A DNA stretch of 64,000 nucleotides from Bedellia somnulentella (lineage: Eukaryota; Arthropoda; Insecta; Lepidoptera; Bedelliidae), in the NCBI GenBank assembly GCA_963576735.1, contig OY755171.1, forward strand, positions 15,314,001 to 15,378,000, written 5' to 3'. This document shows positions 53,775 to 64,000 of the stretch, in pieces. The first letter of the stretch is position 1. Every line of letters begins with the position of its first letter. Made by a program: the position numbers and the translations under genes. The notes below the pieces were generated by a model, which did no database searches, was not told where the DNA came from, and saw only the letters and a list, made by a program, of their open reading frames with translations.

Positions 53775-55430
53775 GAAATAGGATTATTTCGAGGGTCTCT
53801 TTGAAAAAGAGGATGACCCCACTACTTCAGCAATTGATATTAATATTAATTGTAACGAAGTGTTGGGTGATGTGTGTGAAAGTGTGATAAGTATGAAAGA
53901 AATTGTAAAAGCGATGAAATGTATGAAATTAGGGAAAGCGGCAGGGTATGATAGAGTTAATATCGAAATGCTAAGGGCTGGTAAAGGGTTAGTGGCTTCT
54001 TGGCTGTTCTTCCTTTTTCGAAAGTGTTGGGCACTTGGCAAAGTACCAAATGATTGGTGCAGAGCGGTGATAGTGCCCCTATATAAAGGGAAAGGGTCAC
54101 GCCAGGTAGCAAAAAACTACCGTGGTATTAGCCTACTTAGTGTTGTCGGTAAATTGTATGCTAAGGTATTGATTGAAAGAGTGATGAAAGAAACTGATGA
54201 GAAAATCTGGGATGTGCAAGCAGGGTTTAGAAAGGGAATGGGATGTATGGATCAAATCTTCTCCTTAAGGTGCATCACAGAAAAGTTCTTAGCAAGAACC
54301 AAAAAGTGTATTGCACCTTCATTGATCTGGAGAAGGCGTATGATAGGGTAGTAAGAAAGAATTTGTGGGAGGTGTTGTCTAAGTTCGGTTTGGGGAGCCA
54401 ACTTATACGTGCATTGGAGTCACTCTATGAGGGTTCCAGTGCATGTGTAAGAATAAACGGAGAAAACACGGACTGGTTTGAAATCTCTAGGGGTGTACGT
54501 CAGGGTTGTGTAGCTTCTCCGTGGCTTTTCAATCTGTTCATGGATGACTGTTTGAAAGTACTACGCGAAAGTGATTATGGTCTGAGAATGGGAGGATTCA
54601 TCATTAAATGCCTCTTATACGCTGACGATCAAGTATTACTTGCATCAACGGTAAATGAGTTGCAAGAGATGGTGAATATTGCGTGTAAGTCTTTTGAAAG
54701 AAAGGGCATGCGAGTGAATGTGGACAAAACCAAGACAATGGTTTTCCAGAGAGAGGAAAGTATGACAGAATGTGAGATTACAATAGGTGGCAAGAAAGTG
54801 GAACAAGTGAAAGAGTTTGTATATCTGGGAAGTTTGTTTACAAGGGACGGAAAATGCGAGGAAGATATTGAAAGGAGAGTAAAAAAGGGAAACGCGGTAA
54901 ATGGAGCCATAAACAGTCTAATGTCGAGCCAGTTCCTGTCTAAAAAGGCGCGAATGGCAGCTCACAATGCTGTACTGGTTCCTACGCTGATGTATGGTAG
55001 TGAATGTTGGGCATGGCATGAAAGTAGAGTGAATGCAGTGGAAATGAGATCCCTCAGAAGTATATGTAATGTAAGGTTGTGCGACAGAGTGAGAAATAGT
55101 GTAATTCGTGAACGTTTAGGTGTGAAAGATGACGTAGTGTGCAAGATAGAGAAAGGAATGTTAAGGTGGTTTGGGCACATAGAGAGGATGAATGACAGTA
55201 AATTGGTGAAAGAGATCTATAGAGCCAACGTGGAAGGTAATGTGAGTAGAGGACGACCACGGAGGACACACCTCGACCAAATAGAGTGTGTGCTCAAAAA
55301 GGCCGGCGTCCGAAGTATGAAGAATAAAAGAGCATGTATGAGAAGAATGATGATCGTACAAAGTGGCGATCGATAGTCTCTGCCTACCCCAATGGGAACA
55401 ATGGGCGTGAGTATAAGTAAGTATAAAAAT
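53775..55430 (+). mobile_element. LINE B, longest copy (RTE-like)
   Basis: 5'-truncated near 53775. The RT is nearly complete in two frames: 53860-54351 ('KNYRGISLLSVVGKLYAKVL', 'DVQAGFRKGMGCMDQIF') and 54243-55376 ('YCTFIDLEKAYDRVVRKNLW', 'RGVRQGCVASPWLFNLFMDD', catalytic YADD in 'LLYADDQVLL', 'EFVYLGSLFTRDGKCEEDI'). One frameshift near 54290 and a disrupted C-terminus near 55370 inactivate it. It ends GGGCGTGAGTATAAGTAAGTA. Confidence 0.87.
54243..55376 (+). pseudogene. LINE B reverse transcriptase (377-codon open part)
   Basis: Palm, thumb and C-terminal domains with intact YADD. The N-terminal fingers are in the other frame (53860-54351), so a single frameshift splits an otherwise well-kept enzyme. 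The C-terminus loses the usual 'REVCQDRAKWRS' block to an indel at about 55345. Confidence 0.82.
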
Positions 55431-55437
55431 ATATATT

Positions 55438-55585
55438 TTTATGACTAGCTCCAAATACTCATAAAATATATGAACAGCGAGAAAAAATATGAATCAATGT
55501 GTTTCAGCTTCATAACAATGTGAAACAGAGTAAAAATAAAAAAAATACAATGTATAGCATGTTAATCATTAATTATGTTTAAAAC
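55438..55585 (+). repeat. Unclassified ~147 bp repeat, copy 1
   Basis: TTTATGACTAGCTCCAAATA through ATGAATCAATGTGTTTCAGC to TTAATTATGTTTAAAAC. A close copy in the same orientation is at 56992-57137. Confidence 0.75.
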
Positions 55586-55589
55586 AACT

Positions 55590-55869
55590 CGACAAATTAT
55601 TTTGAAGTAGGCTGATAGCTCCTGAAATAGTTGTCCTGTGAGACTTATTATAGTGCTAGATTGTTTTATTTATGGGTACTTTTTAACGGCCTTTTCCCAC
55701 GCCATTGCATAATATGGAGGAGTCTTTCTTAATTTTATCATCAAGCCGCCAGTATAAACATAACAACCCACTCTATGGTTTTCTGCCCAAGATTGTTTAA
55801 CAGTTCAAATTTGTGTTAGGATTTTGGTTAAAGGTTTATTATTTCGTTGCCCCTTTCAAATACCAAAAA
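55590..55869. other. Intergenic, nothing recognised
   Basis: No recognised element. Confidence 0.35.
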
Positions 55870-56128
55870 CATAACATAACATATACTCACGGCTATAAAT
55901 CCCTAGAAGGGGTAGCCAGAGCTAAGGAATTAGAAATTCCTCAGCCACTTTTGGAAAATTGAGTGGGGAAAAGATAGTAAAGTCTTAACTTTACTACGTT
56001 GTTGGTGATGGGTCTCCAACCGCATCGCCCAAAAAACCCTTAAAAGCCCCAAATACCGTTAGTCGCCTCTTACGTACACCCATCGGTAGAAACGGGGTAG
56101 TGCTATTCTAAGCCGACACTACACGGCG
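55870..56128 (-). repeat. SINE A copy
   Basis: Full-length minus-strand copy with a tail of AACAT units and a short extra 'GTCTTAACTTTACTACG' insertion. Confidence 0.87.
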
Positions 56129-56189
56129 TATATACGGCGGCGTAAATACCAAAACTAAATCATTTACTTTCAGCTTCAGAGAAAATACT

Positions 56190-56757
56190 GTCTCATGTTG
56201 GAGAAAATCCAAAATAAATTTACTCGGTTCCTTTATTTTAAAATGTATGGAGTCTACCCTTACTATCCTTTGATGTACCCTACATTGTTCGTGTTGGGTA
56301 TGGTAGGGTACACCAAACTGGGTGTGAGGAGGGAGCTCTATTTGATTGTTTATTTATTTAAAGTTTTGAGAGGTTCTACACAGAACACACTTATAATGAG
56401 CCAACTTCGACTGAACGTACCAAGTGGTGCGCTTAGACGGCGGCTGGGTCGTCTTCTAGCAGTTCCTGCATCGCGTACCAACTTACTGAGTGAGAGCTCA
56501 CTTACGCGCGCAATAGTCGCGGTAAACCATATTGCTGAACAAACAGATTTATTTTCTTGTTCCTTGGCTCACTTTACAAGCGTAGCTTTATATTTTTTGT
56601 GTTACGGTATGTAAAATTTTATTTGTGTGTAATAAGGTAAATTTCTTTCTTTGTTTGTAAGCTTATTAATATATTGTCTTAATGTGAAATATAACTGAAT
56701 TGGGTTATAAAAATCTGTAATGGTTATATTTATGAATAAATAAATAAAAAAAAAACA
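56190..56757 (+). mobile_element. 5'-truncated LINE, RT C-terminal domain only
   Basis: Open frame 56195-56614 (139 codons): 'LEKIQNKFTRFLYFKMYGVY' and 'LGRLLAVPASRTNLLSESSL', the post-RT region of jockey/CR1-like elements. It ends in GAATAAATAAATAAAAAAAAA, a poly(A)-like 3' end. Confidence 0.8.
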
Positions 56758-56991
56758 GATTCTGCTCAAAGTTTCACTGATTGCACGTGTAACTTATTAT
56801 ATTGACTGTTTTTGTTCAGTTAGTTATTTACGATTGAAAGGTAGATAAAAACTTATCAACAACATCAATAAACGCTCATGTTTTCATCTATTTTAGTATT
56901 ATTGTTTTTTTACATTGTTTTCCGAAGAAAATGAAGGCTTCTATATAACAATCATAATAAATAACATATAGTTTAAGCACGTATCTTTTTT

Positions 56992-57137
56992 TTATGACTA
57001 GCTCGAAATAGTCATAAAATATATGAACAGCGAGAAGAAGTATGAATCAATGTGTTTCAGCTTCATAACAATGTGAAACAGAGTGGAAATATTTTTTTTA
57101 CAATGTATAGCATGTAAATCATTAACTATGTTTAAAA
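56992..57137 (+). repeat. Unclassified ~147 bp repeat, copy 2
   Basis: Second copy of the 55438-55585 repeat, differing at scattered positions. Confidence 0.75.
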
Positions 57138-57139
57138 CC

Positions 57140-57510
57140 TTACACTACTGGTTTTTGTTTTCCTTAAGAGCTTATTCCATTACACTTTGTCGTTGCTGAA
57201 TTCAGACGTCCTTCGAAGTTACTGCCGCAGACGCTTGTTATTTGTCTACTTGCTTTGTCTTCTGAACGTTATTCCACTAGTCTGAATTCAGATTCTGTGG
57301 CTTTCAGACGTCTTCATTCAGACAAATGGAATAAGCTCTTTAGCACTACATAAGACGAGTTTGTTTTACATACGATGAAAATATTAGGCATGCTTGCTTA
57401 TCGCCCATATATATATACTCCAATATAATTAGCCTGTACATGATTTTGTATGTATTTATTTAATATATGCGGCTTAAAATAATTCATGTAGACATCCAAG
57501 TCTATGAAAA
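57140..57510. other. Intergenic, nothing recognised
   Basis: Contains an imperfect inverted pair around 57165-57340 (AAGAGCTTATTCCATT... and ...AATGGAATAAGCTCTTTAGC). Otherwise unassigned. Confidence 0.4.
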
Positions 57511-57526
57511 TTTGTATGTACAAATA

Positions 57527-57726
57527 CATACATACATACATATACTCACGCCATTAGTTCCCATTGGGGTAGGCAGAGACTATCGATCGCCACTTCGTAC
57601 GATCCTGACAAACCTCTCTAGCTTCGTTTACATCCATCAATCTTTTCATACGTGCTCTTTTATTCTTCATACTACGGACGCCTGCCTTTTTGAGCACACT
57701 CTCATTTGGTCCAAGTGTGTTCTCCG
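57527..57726 (-). mobile_element. LINE B copy with 15 bp target-site duplication
   Basis: 200 bp 3' end of LINE B with (CATA)n at its 3' terminus. TTGTATGTACAAATA flanks it at 57512-57526 and 57727-57741. This defines the true 3' terminus of LINE B. Confidence 0.92.
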
Positions 57727-57814
57727 TTGTATGTACAAATATTTATATAAACTGTCTTTAGACTACTACCTCGACAAAAGCTGGGACCGACGAAGCATAG
57801 AATCACCATGCATA

Positions 57815-59036
57815 CATACATAAATATACTATATATTATGTTTGCAGATGACACATCTTTAATATTTAATGTAGCGAGATCCTCTACATCTCTTGACGAC
57901 GTAAATAAAGCTATCTCACTGGTATTGCATTGGTTTACTGTAAATATCCTGGTTCTGAATGCCAAAAAAACTAAATGTATTAAATTTACTTTACCGAATG
58001 TTAGGCAAGTTGACGCAAATATTGTTATTGACAGTGAAAAAGTAGAATTAGTGAAAGAGACAAAATTCCTAGGGATAATAATCGATTCTAAGTTGCAATG
58101 GGGTCCCCATATACTAACACTTTCTAAAAGGCTGAGCTCAGCAGCGTATGCCGTGCGTAAGATTAGAGAAATAGCAGACATAGAAACAGCTCGCATTGTT
58201 TATTTCAGTTATTTTCATAGTATTATGTCGTACGGTATTTTATTATGGGGTAAAGCGGCTGATGTTCATAAAGTTTTTGTCTTACAAAAGCGAGCTATCC
58301 GATCTATTTACATGTTAAGGTCGAGGTATTCGTTGCGCGAAAAATTTAAAGATATTGGCATTTTAACTGTCCCTTGCCAATACATATTTGAGAATTTAAT
58401 GTATGCCAAAAAGAATATAGGCCAATTTAGTAAAGTTAGTGATAGGCATACTGTTAACACTCGGAATAAGGAGAAACTTAATGTACCGAAGTGGAGACTT
58501 AATAAAGTAAGTAACTCCTTTATGGGACTATCCCTGAAAATGTTCAATAAACTCCCTTCTGACATATTGGAATTGCCTGTGGCATCTTTTAAAAAGGCAA
58601 TTAAAGCCATGCTTTTAAAGAAATCTTACTACAGTGTTCAAGATTTTTTAATCGACAAGGACCCAACGCGCACATGACCATGTCCGTAAAGCTATAAATC
58701 TTCCCTCGTTATTCCTAGGAATAATTGTCTGGTGAGGATTTTTCTTCTCACGTTTTGTGATTGGTTTTTGTGATGGACAATTTATTTTAATTATGTCAAA
58801 CTAGCGTTTGGTTTGGTCGCATAGAAAATCTTTTGTAAAGTAAAAACATGTTTATAAACTGAAATTGTACAAACCATATTTTGAAAAAATGAAAAAATGT
58901 GAATGTAAAGAGTTTCTTTGTTGCTTCTTCTCTTTACGAACACCTTCCGAAGCAACGGATTAACGATTAATTTAAAACTTTGACGTTCAAAAAATGTTAG
59001 TATTTAACTTTATTTTGAAAAATAAACTTTTTTTTT
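57815..59036 (+). mobile_element. 5'-truncated jockey-like LINE
   Basis: Starts just before the catalytic box. Open frame 57808-58677, 3' UTR, then AATAAACTTTTTTTTTG at the end. Confidence 0.85.
57838..58677 (+). CDS. LINE reverse transcriptase fragment (FADD to C-terminus)
   Basis: About 279 uninterrupted codons, beginning at the catalytic motif FADD ('MFADDTSLIFNVARS'). The thumb follows ('ETKFLGIIIDSKLQWGPHI'), then the C-terminal domain ('YFHSIMSYGILLWGKAADVH', 'LQKRAIRSIYMLRSR'), ending 'LIDKDPTRT'. The fingers, most of the palm and the endonuclease are missing, so it cannot work alone. The clean frame suggests a fairly young insertion. Confidence 0.85.
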   Translation: MFADDTSLIFNVARSSTSLDDVNKAISLVLHWFTVNILVLNAKKTKCIKFTLPNVRQVDANIVIDSEKVELVKETKFLGIIIDSKLQWGPHILTLSKRLSSAAYAVRKIREIADIETARIVYFSYFHSIMSYGILLWGKAADVHKVFVLQKRAIRSIYMLRSRYSLREKFKDIGILTVPCQYIFENLMYAKKNIGQFSKVSDRHTVNTRNKEKLNVPKWRLNKVSNSFMGLSLKMFNKLPSDILELPVASFKKAIKAMLLKKSYYSVQDFLIDKDPTRT

Positions 59037-59037
59037 G

Positions 59038-59246
59038 ACTTTATACTCATGGCCGCAAAACCCAAAAGGGTTAGACAGACCTTTTTTATTTCAAAATTCT
59101 CTAGCTACTTTCAGAACGGATTCTCTAGCTACTTCCAGAACAGAAAAGTTGTTGGATCTCTTAAAAAGCCCCAATATTGAAGTCGCTTCCTACGACACCC
59201 GCAGAAAGAAATGGGTTAGTGCTATTCCAAGCTGACTACTACAGAA
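59038..59246 (-). repeat. Diverged SINE A copy
   Basis: TATACTCATGGCCGCAAAAC to GTGCTATTCCAAGCTGAC; antisense scrap of the family next to the LINE tail. Confidence 0.7.
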
Positions 59247-59249
59247 TCA

Positions 59250-60720
59250 ACATAATGTTCCGATAGTCACATTATTCAGCCTGAAACATTCAGACAAAAC
59301 TGAGATATCTCACAAAAACGAATATTTGAGTTTAATGGAATCAAAATTGAGACTTTGGGTACGTGAACGTGACTGACGCTCTATTCGTTACACCACGGCT
59401 GCAGCAACTTATCGTAAGTTGTAGAATTTCAACCATAACTTTTTGGGAATATAGTCAAAACTGTAGAGGTAATGTGCAGAGATAAGTATACTATCAAATG
59501 AGAAGTCGTAATAGTATTTTTTATTGGAATTTTAATGCGTTTTGTGTACATAGCAGTATTATTAGTTCAAACAATCATAAAACATTAATTGTTTCTCCTT
59601 GTGATTTGTCATAAACCATTTTTATGACCGAAACTTAAGTTTATTGTCATCGCATAATTTCTTTGGCTTGTGTTATCTTGTTGTTTGATCATCATAATCT
59701 TATTGACCAATTAGATAGTTATGGCTTAATTTCAAAATTACTTTTTAATGCACTTGTATGACTGCTTGGGCTTCTACAGTGAAACCCGTAAAACGTTTAT
59801 CTGCCTTAGTTGTCTGACCGACTGTTTGGGCAATCGGCTTTCTTTTCGTGTTCAAGTTCTACGAATACCTCTATTGAGTAATAATGTACGTTCATATTTT
59901 ACTGAGATAGCTTCTACGGCTACTGAAAACTTCTACGAAACGGTTGTAATAACTCAAAACTTGTTACCACATAATGCTACAAGTTGCGAACTTTGTTTTT
60001 TTTATACATCGATATCCAAAAATGATTCACATTACACAATTTTAAAAAATGAAGGAATAAGCATAGTTCAAAATGATTAAACTTATTTGAAAATAAAAAA
60101 AAACACTCTGTGGTTTTTGAGAGTCGACTGTAAGCTTTAATAATAATCATAATAATTTCATCTACTAATTTTACTTTGGGTTCGGATGGTGTATTGCTGA
60201 GAAATATGTATTTTAGGCATGATTGAGTACTCTGAACACCAGAGGACAGAAATTTACTTAAAGTTCTAAAGAATTAGCCTCCCGGGAGGTATACGATGTC
60301 ATGTAAGTAATAGTAGTAAAGCATAAGTAAAAAAGTAAAACGCAAACATTTTTGATAAACGTTGCAAAGACTTAATAAAAAGTAGTTTCTACCTGTGAAA
60401 TCTACCTTCCTCGCATATCTAGAAACGAGTAGCAGGTTTTACCACAAGATCGCAAATGCAAAAATTCAGTCAGAACTAACAATGACCCGTTAAAACCTCA
60501 AATAGCTGATAAATTGTTGTGCCAACTTCTCGTTGTATTAACATTCGTATATTCACGGCTAACCTTGAGAGCTCAATGGTAAGCACGCAGTCTTGTATAT
60601 AAGAATCATATGGGTGATTCATGTAGGTAGGTACAAAGGTACACTTGTCAAGCCAAACCTGGTAAGTCTATACATATAAATACACATCTCATTTATAAAT
60701 ATAAATATAATTTATAATGT
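59250..60720. other. Intergenic, nothing convincing
   Basis: A 110-codon open frame at 59748-60080 has no recognised domain and a Ser/Thr/Leu-rich composition like random AT-rich DNA; not called as a gene. A tRNA-like scrap may lie at 59365-59402. Confidence 0.4.
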
Positions 60721-60724
60721 AAAG

Positions 60725-60850
60725 CGCTGAAACTTCCCAGCCCCTAACAAAAGTTGAGGGGCAAAATCATTATGAAACCCAACACGGCCATATCGCACAA
60801 AAATCACTTAAAAATTCCCAAAACCCTAAGGCATCTCATCTCTTACGCCA
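60725..60850 (-). repeat. Very decayed SINE A
   Basis: CCCAACACGGCCATATCGCAC and GGCATCTCATCTCTTACGC match the order of minus-strand SINE A blocks. Confidence 0.5.
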
Positions 60851-60957
60851 GCTAGTCTGAACACCATGTGAAAAAGTATAGTATATGGTTCAGAAGTGTT
60901 CATACGTCGTTGTACACGAGCTTCATTTAATATCACAATAATCTATTTAAAAAAAAC

Positions 60958-61180
60958 ATACATACATATACTCACGGCTATAAATCCCGTAACGGGGTAG
61001 CCAGAGCTTTGGAATGAAAAATTCCTCAGCCACTTTTGGAAGTTGATTGGGAAAAGTCTCCAACCACATCGCCAAAAAATCACTTAAAAAGCCCCTATAC
61101 TCTATACCCTTAGTCGCCTCTTACGATCACCCACGGGTAGAAATGGGGTAGTGTTATTCTAAGCCGACACTACACGGCAA
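60958..61180 (-). repeat. SINE A copy
   Basis: Full ends present; (CATA)n tail at the left, 5' block GTAGTGTCGGCTTAGAATAA on the minus strand at the right. Confidence 0.87.
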
Positions 61181-61429
61181 CAACAAAAAACAATACAATT
61201 TTTAACAATGATTGATGACTAATCTACCTTATTCACTCACAGTGGAAGTGTAACAATCGTCGGTCAACTAGCATTGTTAACTACACCTACGTATTGCAAC
61301 TGAAGCACCAATTGATTGATTTAATTGACTTTGAATTAAAACTCTCATAATGTTGGATGGGACAGATAGAGCGGTATTGTTAAAAGACCGCTATAAAATA
61401 ATATATTCTTTAAGATAACGGAATCTTTA

Positions 61430-61495
61430 TTATCCTGTCCGTAAAGCTAGAAGTCTTCTTCGTTATTCCCTAGACTAATAAAAACTAATATGACT
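61430..61495 (+). repeat. Scrap of the jockey-like LINE 3' UTR
   Basis: CTGTCCGTAAAGCTAGAAGTC matches the region just after the stop codon of the 57.8 kb LINE. Confidence 0.5.
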
Positions 61496-61588
61496 CTACC
61501 GTTACTTTGAAAGGGTTTTGTCCAATTTTTTATTCCAAATTCGACAATCAATACAAGTCAGCCACGTATTCATTCTTATATTTTGACA

Positions 61589-61682
61589 TAATTTGATAAG
61601 CACGCTATTAAAATCCATGAAAATTAATAAGCCATTAACCCCATTTAATTTTCATGAATTTTGATAGCGTGCTTATCAAATT
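61589..61682. repeat. 37 bp inverted repeat (hairpin)
   Basis: TTTGATAAGCACGCTATTAA... at about 61590-61627 is inverted at about 61645-61682 (...GATAGCGTGCTTATCAAAT), spacer of about 17 bp. Confidence 0.75.
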
Positions 61683-61773
61683 CCCATTACTAACGGGACT
61701 ACAATGGAAGCATATCCAACTTATACTTTATACTTTAGAAATTCATTGACTATGGACGGAGTAATCAAATAAC

Positions 61774-62141
61774 ATACATAACATAAACATAAACGTTCAC
61801 GCCGAATATCCCCGAAGGGGTTGGCAGAGGTACTAATACTTCTGAACATCACGTGACTTTGTCACCTGGTGTTCAGAGTACCCACGTTTTGCATGGACAG
61901 TGTACTCACGTGATAGGGGGCAGGCCTATCGCCGTTTTGTACGAATACACTGTCACATGACTAAGTACAACTCAGCCATGTGGGTTTCCTCACGATGTTT
62001 TCCCTCACCGTTAACAACCATGATAAATTAACCACACATATGTCTTTAGAAAAGACAAATTGGTGTAGGCCCAACCCAGGATTTGAACACTAGTCGCTTG
62101 CACGATAACCGAGTGTTCTACCCACTGGGCTATCACGGTTG
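61774..62141 (-). repeat. SINE B copy with target-site duplication
   Basis: TCAAATAAC flanks it at 61765-61773 and 62142-62150. The tRNA-like head is at the right (AGCCCAGTGGGTAGAACAC on the minus strand), the tail CCCTTCGGGGATATTCGGCG at the left. Confidence 0.85.
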
Positions 62142-62276
62142 TCAAATAACGTAACAATATAAAACAACCTACAGTCGAATTGAGATCCTCATTTTTTGAA
62201 GTCAGTTGAATATGGAACAAGCTTGCCCCCATTTATATAGGCATGAACATTAATATTAAATTTGAATGTTCTTGAG

Positions 62277-62474
62277 ATGAAAACCTCATGTGGAGATTAT
62301 TACTAATAAATAAAAGATAAATAAAGGAAATAAAAATTTCGACACCGGTTCGACCGACACGGGGTTCGACCCCGCGACCTCGGGTATGCGCCCCCCTCCC
62401 CCCCGCGGTTCGAACTCCGCCGGTGTCGAAATTTTTCTTTCCTTTATTTATCTTTTATTTATTAGTATTAATCT
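62277..62474 (-). mobile_element. SINE C copy 7, inverted duplication
   Basis: 54 bp arms at 62296-62349 and 62420-62473 with two mismatches, including the private AAAAGATAAATAAAGG segment mirrored on the right. The tRNA-like centre is decayed by C-rich expansion. Confidence 0.8.
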
Positions 62475-62479
62475 TAGAT

Positions 62480-63226
62480 ATCACGTTACGTCTGTCATAG
62501 TGTGCATGCTACAAAAACCATGTCTCTGCAAAAAGTGTAAGTTTTTGCTCTCACTTCTTATGAATATATTACATTTTGTACACATTATAGAAGGTCAAAA
62601 AATTCCATGAATTATTTTATTGATGATGATATCATATCCTTTTTTTTGTTAGACCAATTGTTTGTCCCTTTTTTGCATGAACTCAACGCGAGAGAATCCA
62701 AACAAACATTCTTCAATCAATTAAAGAGCTTTTTTACTTAACATTGCCTTCTATGCAAAATAAATAGAGGTAGGTATGTTTCGACTTATTTAGTTTATAT
62801 TTTTTATAGTATTCCTGTTATAATCTATATAAATCTAATATGTCTATTGTCTAATAATCTATTGTGTTAATTTTTTTTTCTCTACCTGTGAGTTTTCTGG
62901 TTTGCATATAGTAGTAAAAGTATTACATTCGTAATTGCTTTACGTGCAGAATATAAACTGTCTTAAAAATTAATATTTGGTAGCTAAATGATAAAAACGC
63001 GGCCTGTATACAAAATACAGACATACTATGATTCATTATGCATTGCCTTCATTAAGGTCGTTGATTTGATGGTAAAGAAATATATCGCGATCGCGGTTTT
63101 TCCCACACGCCTGACTTAGAATCATATAACATTATTTTCGGCTTTCCCTCTATCATGTGTCTAGCCAAAACGTGAACATTGTAAATATTTTATGGAATGT
63201 TCAAAAGCCGTGCTACTTTTACATTA
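62480..63226. other. Intergenic, nothing recognised
   Basis: AT-rich; no element or frame supported. Confidence 0.4.
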
Positions 63227-63420
63227 ATTCAAATTCAAATTCATTTATTTCAGATATAAGGTAATCCATATAGTTAAGTACATCAGAGCATAAAAACATA
63301 AAAAAAAAAAAAAAATGAACACTACGGTCTTGAAAGGACCGTCAAATCAAAAGGGCCGGTCCGTATGACTATTGCTATTCTATACAAAATGCATTTCCAC
63401 GCGCACACACACAGCATTCA
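63227..63420 (-). repeat. LINE 3'-end fragment
   Basis: The minus strand ends in ATATCTGAAATAAATGAATT with a (TTTGAA)n-like tail, a common lepidopteran LINE 3' terminus, and has a poly-T run at 63299-63316 in plus-strand poly-A form. Confidence 0.5.
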
Positions 63421-63479
63421 GTCCGTTTACGCGGAGCACGAACTGTGACAACCTTGATCCGAATTTAGAGGTCACGAGT

Positions 63480-64000
63480 ACTATTACATTGTAGTTTGCA
63501 GCTCGATGCTGATGATTGATTTGTATTAATAAAAATTAAGTCATTATTTTAACTATTGCACTAGTAAATTAAATGCAATAGATTCACTTTATATGATAAA
63601 GTACGATACTCACAGAATCAAGAGCACCGAGAGAATACTAAGTCTTTTTGGGTTGCTGTATAATTAGAAAACTCTTTCCTACAATTTTTCTATGTATGGT
63701 ATTGGGTCTTTACAACTGAACTCAAAAACAACAAAATCAAATATGAACACTTTGCATATATCTAGAAAAAAGAATAATAGTAAAAATTACTTATTTAATA
63801 TAATGAGCGTATTCCCAGAAGTATTTTTTGTGCTGTCCGAAATGTTACTTGATATTTTACCTTCAACTTTTTTGTACCTACTTGAATCATTTCTTACCCG
63901 TAATGTTGTAATTCGCATTCGATATTTCAACAAGGTTGATTACGTATAGGGAAACATCGCCAGTTCGATTCATATATTAACCTTGTCGAAACCAGAATAC
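63480..64000. other. Right edge, nothing recognised
   Basis: A GTGAGTATCG donor-like string on the minus strand near 63602-63611 could end an untranslated first exon of the transporter, but nothing confirms it. The open frame 63692-63949 has no recognised domain. Confidence 0.3.

Noticed and set aside
59748..60080. 110-codon open frame as a novel gene
   Set aside because: No domain, no splice or promoter context; composition matches translated AT-rich DNA.
63692..63949. 85-codon open frame near the right edge
   Set aside because: AT-rich, low-complexity composition and no recognisable motif.

Overview
The window is AT-rich nuclear DNA from an insect, almost certainly a moth or butterfly. 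Three things point there: two intron-free GH32 beta-fructofuranosidase genes of the type Lepidoptera acquired from bacteria (Suc1/Suc2), a host gene with short exons and canonical GT-AG introns, and a very dense load of lepidopteran-style transposable elements (RTE-like LINEs, tRNA-derived SINEs, Helitrons ending in CTAG before a T, TIR elements). No rRNA gene, functional tRNA gene, CRISPR array or prokaryotic operon was found.

Layout. About 0.85-3.7 kb is a decayed RTE-type LINE interrupted by a 489 bp MITE. The first GH32 gene (+) is at 4.5-6.0 kb and the second (-) at 11.4-12.8 kb, so the pair is convergent. Between them lie a small Helitron, duplicated hAT debris, SINEs and a LINE end that stops about 100 bp from the 3' end of the second gene. 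From 13 to 23.6 kb there is no host gene, only a 183 bp-arm foldback element, many SINEs and a 965 bp Helitron. At 23.66-27.37 kb is a young gypsy-type LTR retrotransposon with apparently identical 486 bp LTRs; it has gag and integrase but lacks protease, reverse transcriptase and RNase H.

From 28.2 to 53.4 kb the minus strand carries one host gene, a proton-coupled amino acid transporter (SLC36/pathetic-like). I could join nine coding exons with consistent phases into 493 codons (461 from an internal Met). Its 12.3 kb first visible intron is built largely from two nested transposon stacks (40.99-45.37 and 46.08-49.16 kb). From 53.7 to 64 kb there are more LINEs (an RTE-like element with a YADD motif, a jockey-like element with a FADD motif), SINEs and unassigned AT-rich DNA.

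How the parts relate. The two invertases are secreted sucrose-hydrolysing enzymes; the transporter is a membrane amino acid carrier. I see no evidence that the genes are co-regulated. The mobile elements do interact: the most abundant SINE (SINE A, about 25 copies or fragments) and a tRNA-headed SINE (SINE B) end in sequence resembling the 3' terminus of one LINE family (LINE B), suggesting shared mobilisation machinery. A third tRNA-derived SINE (SINE C) repeatedly occurs as an inverted duplication whose two arms carry the same copy-specific variants. I consider that the most novel signal in the window.
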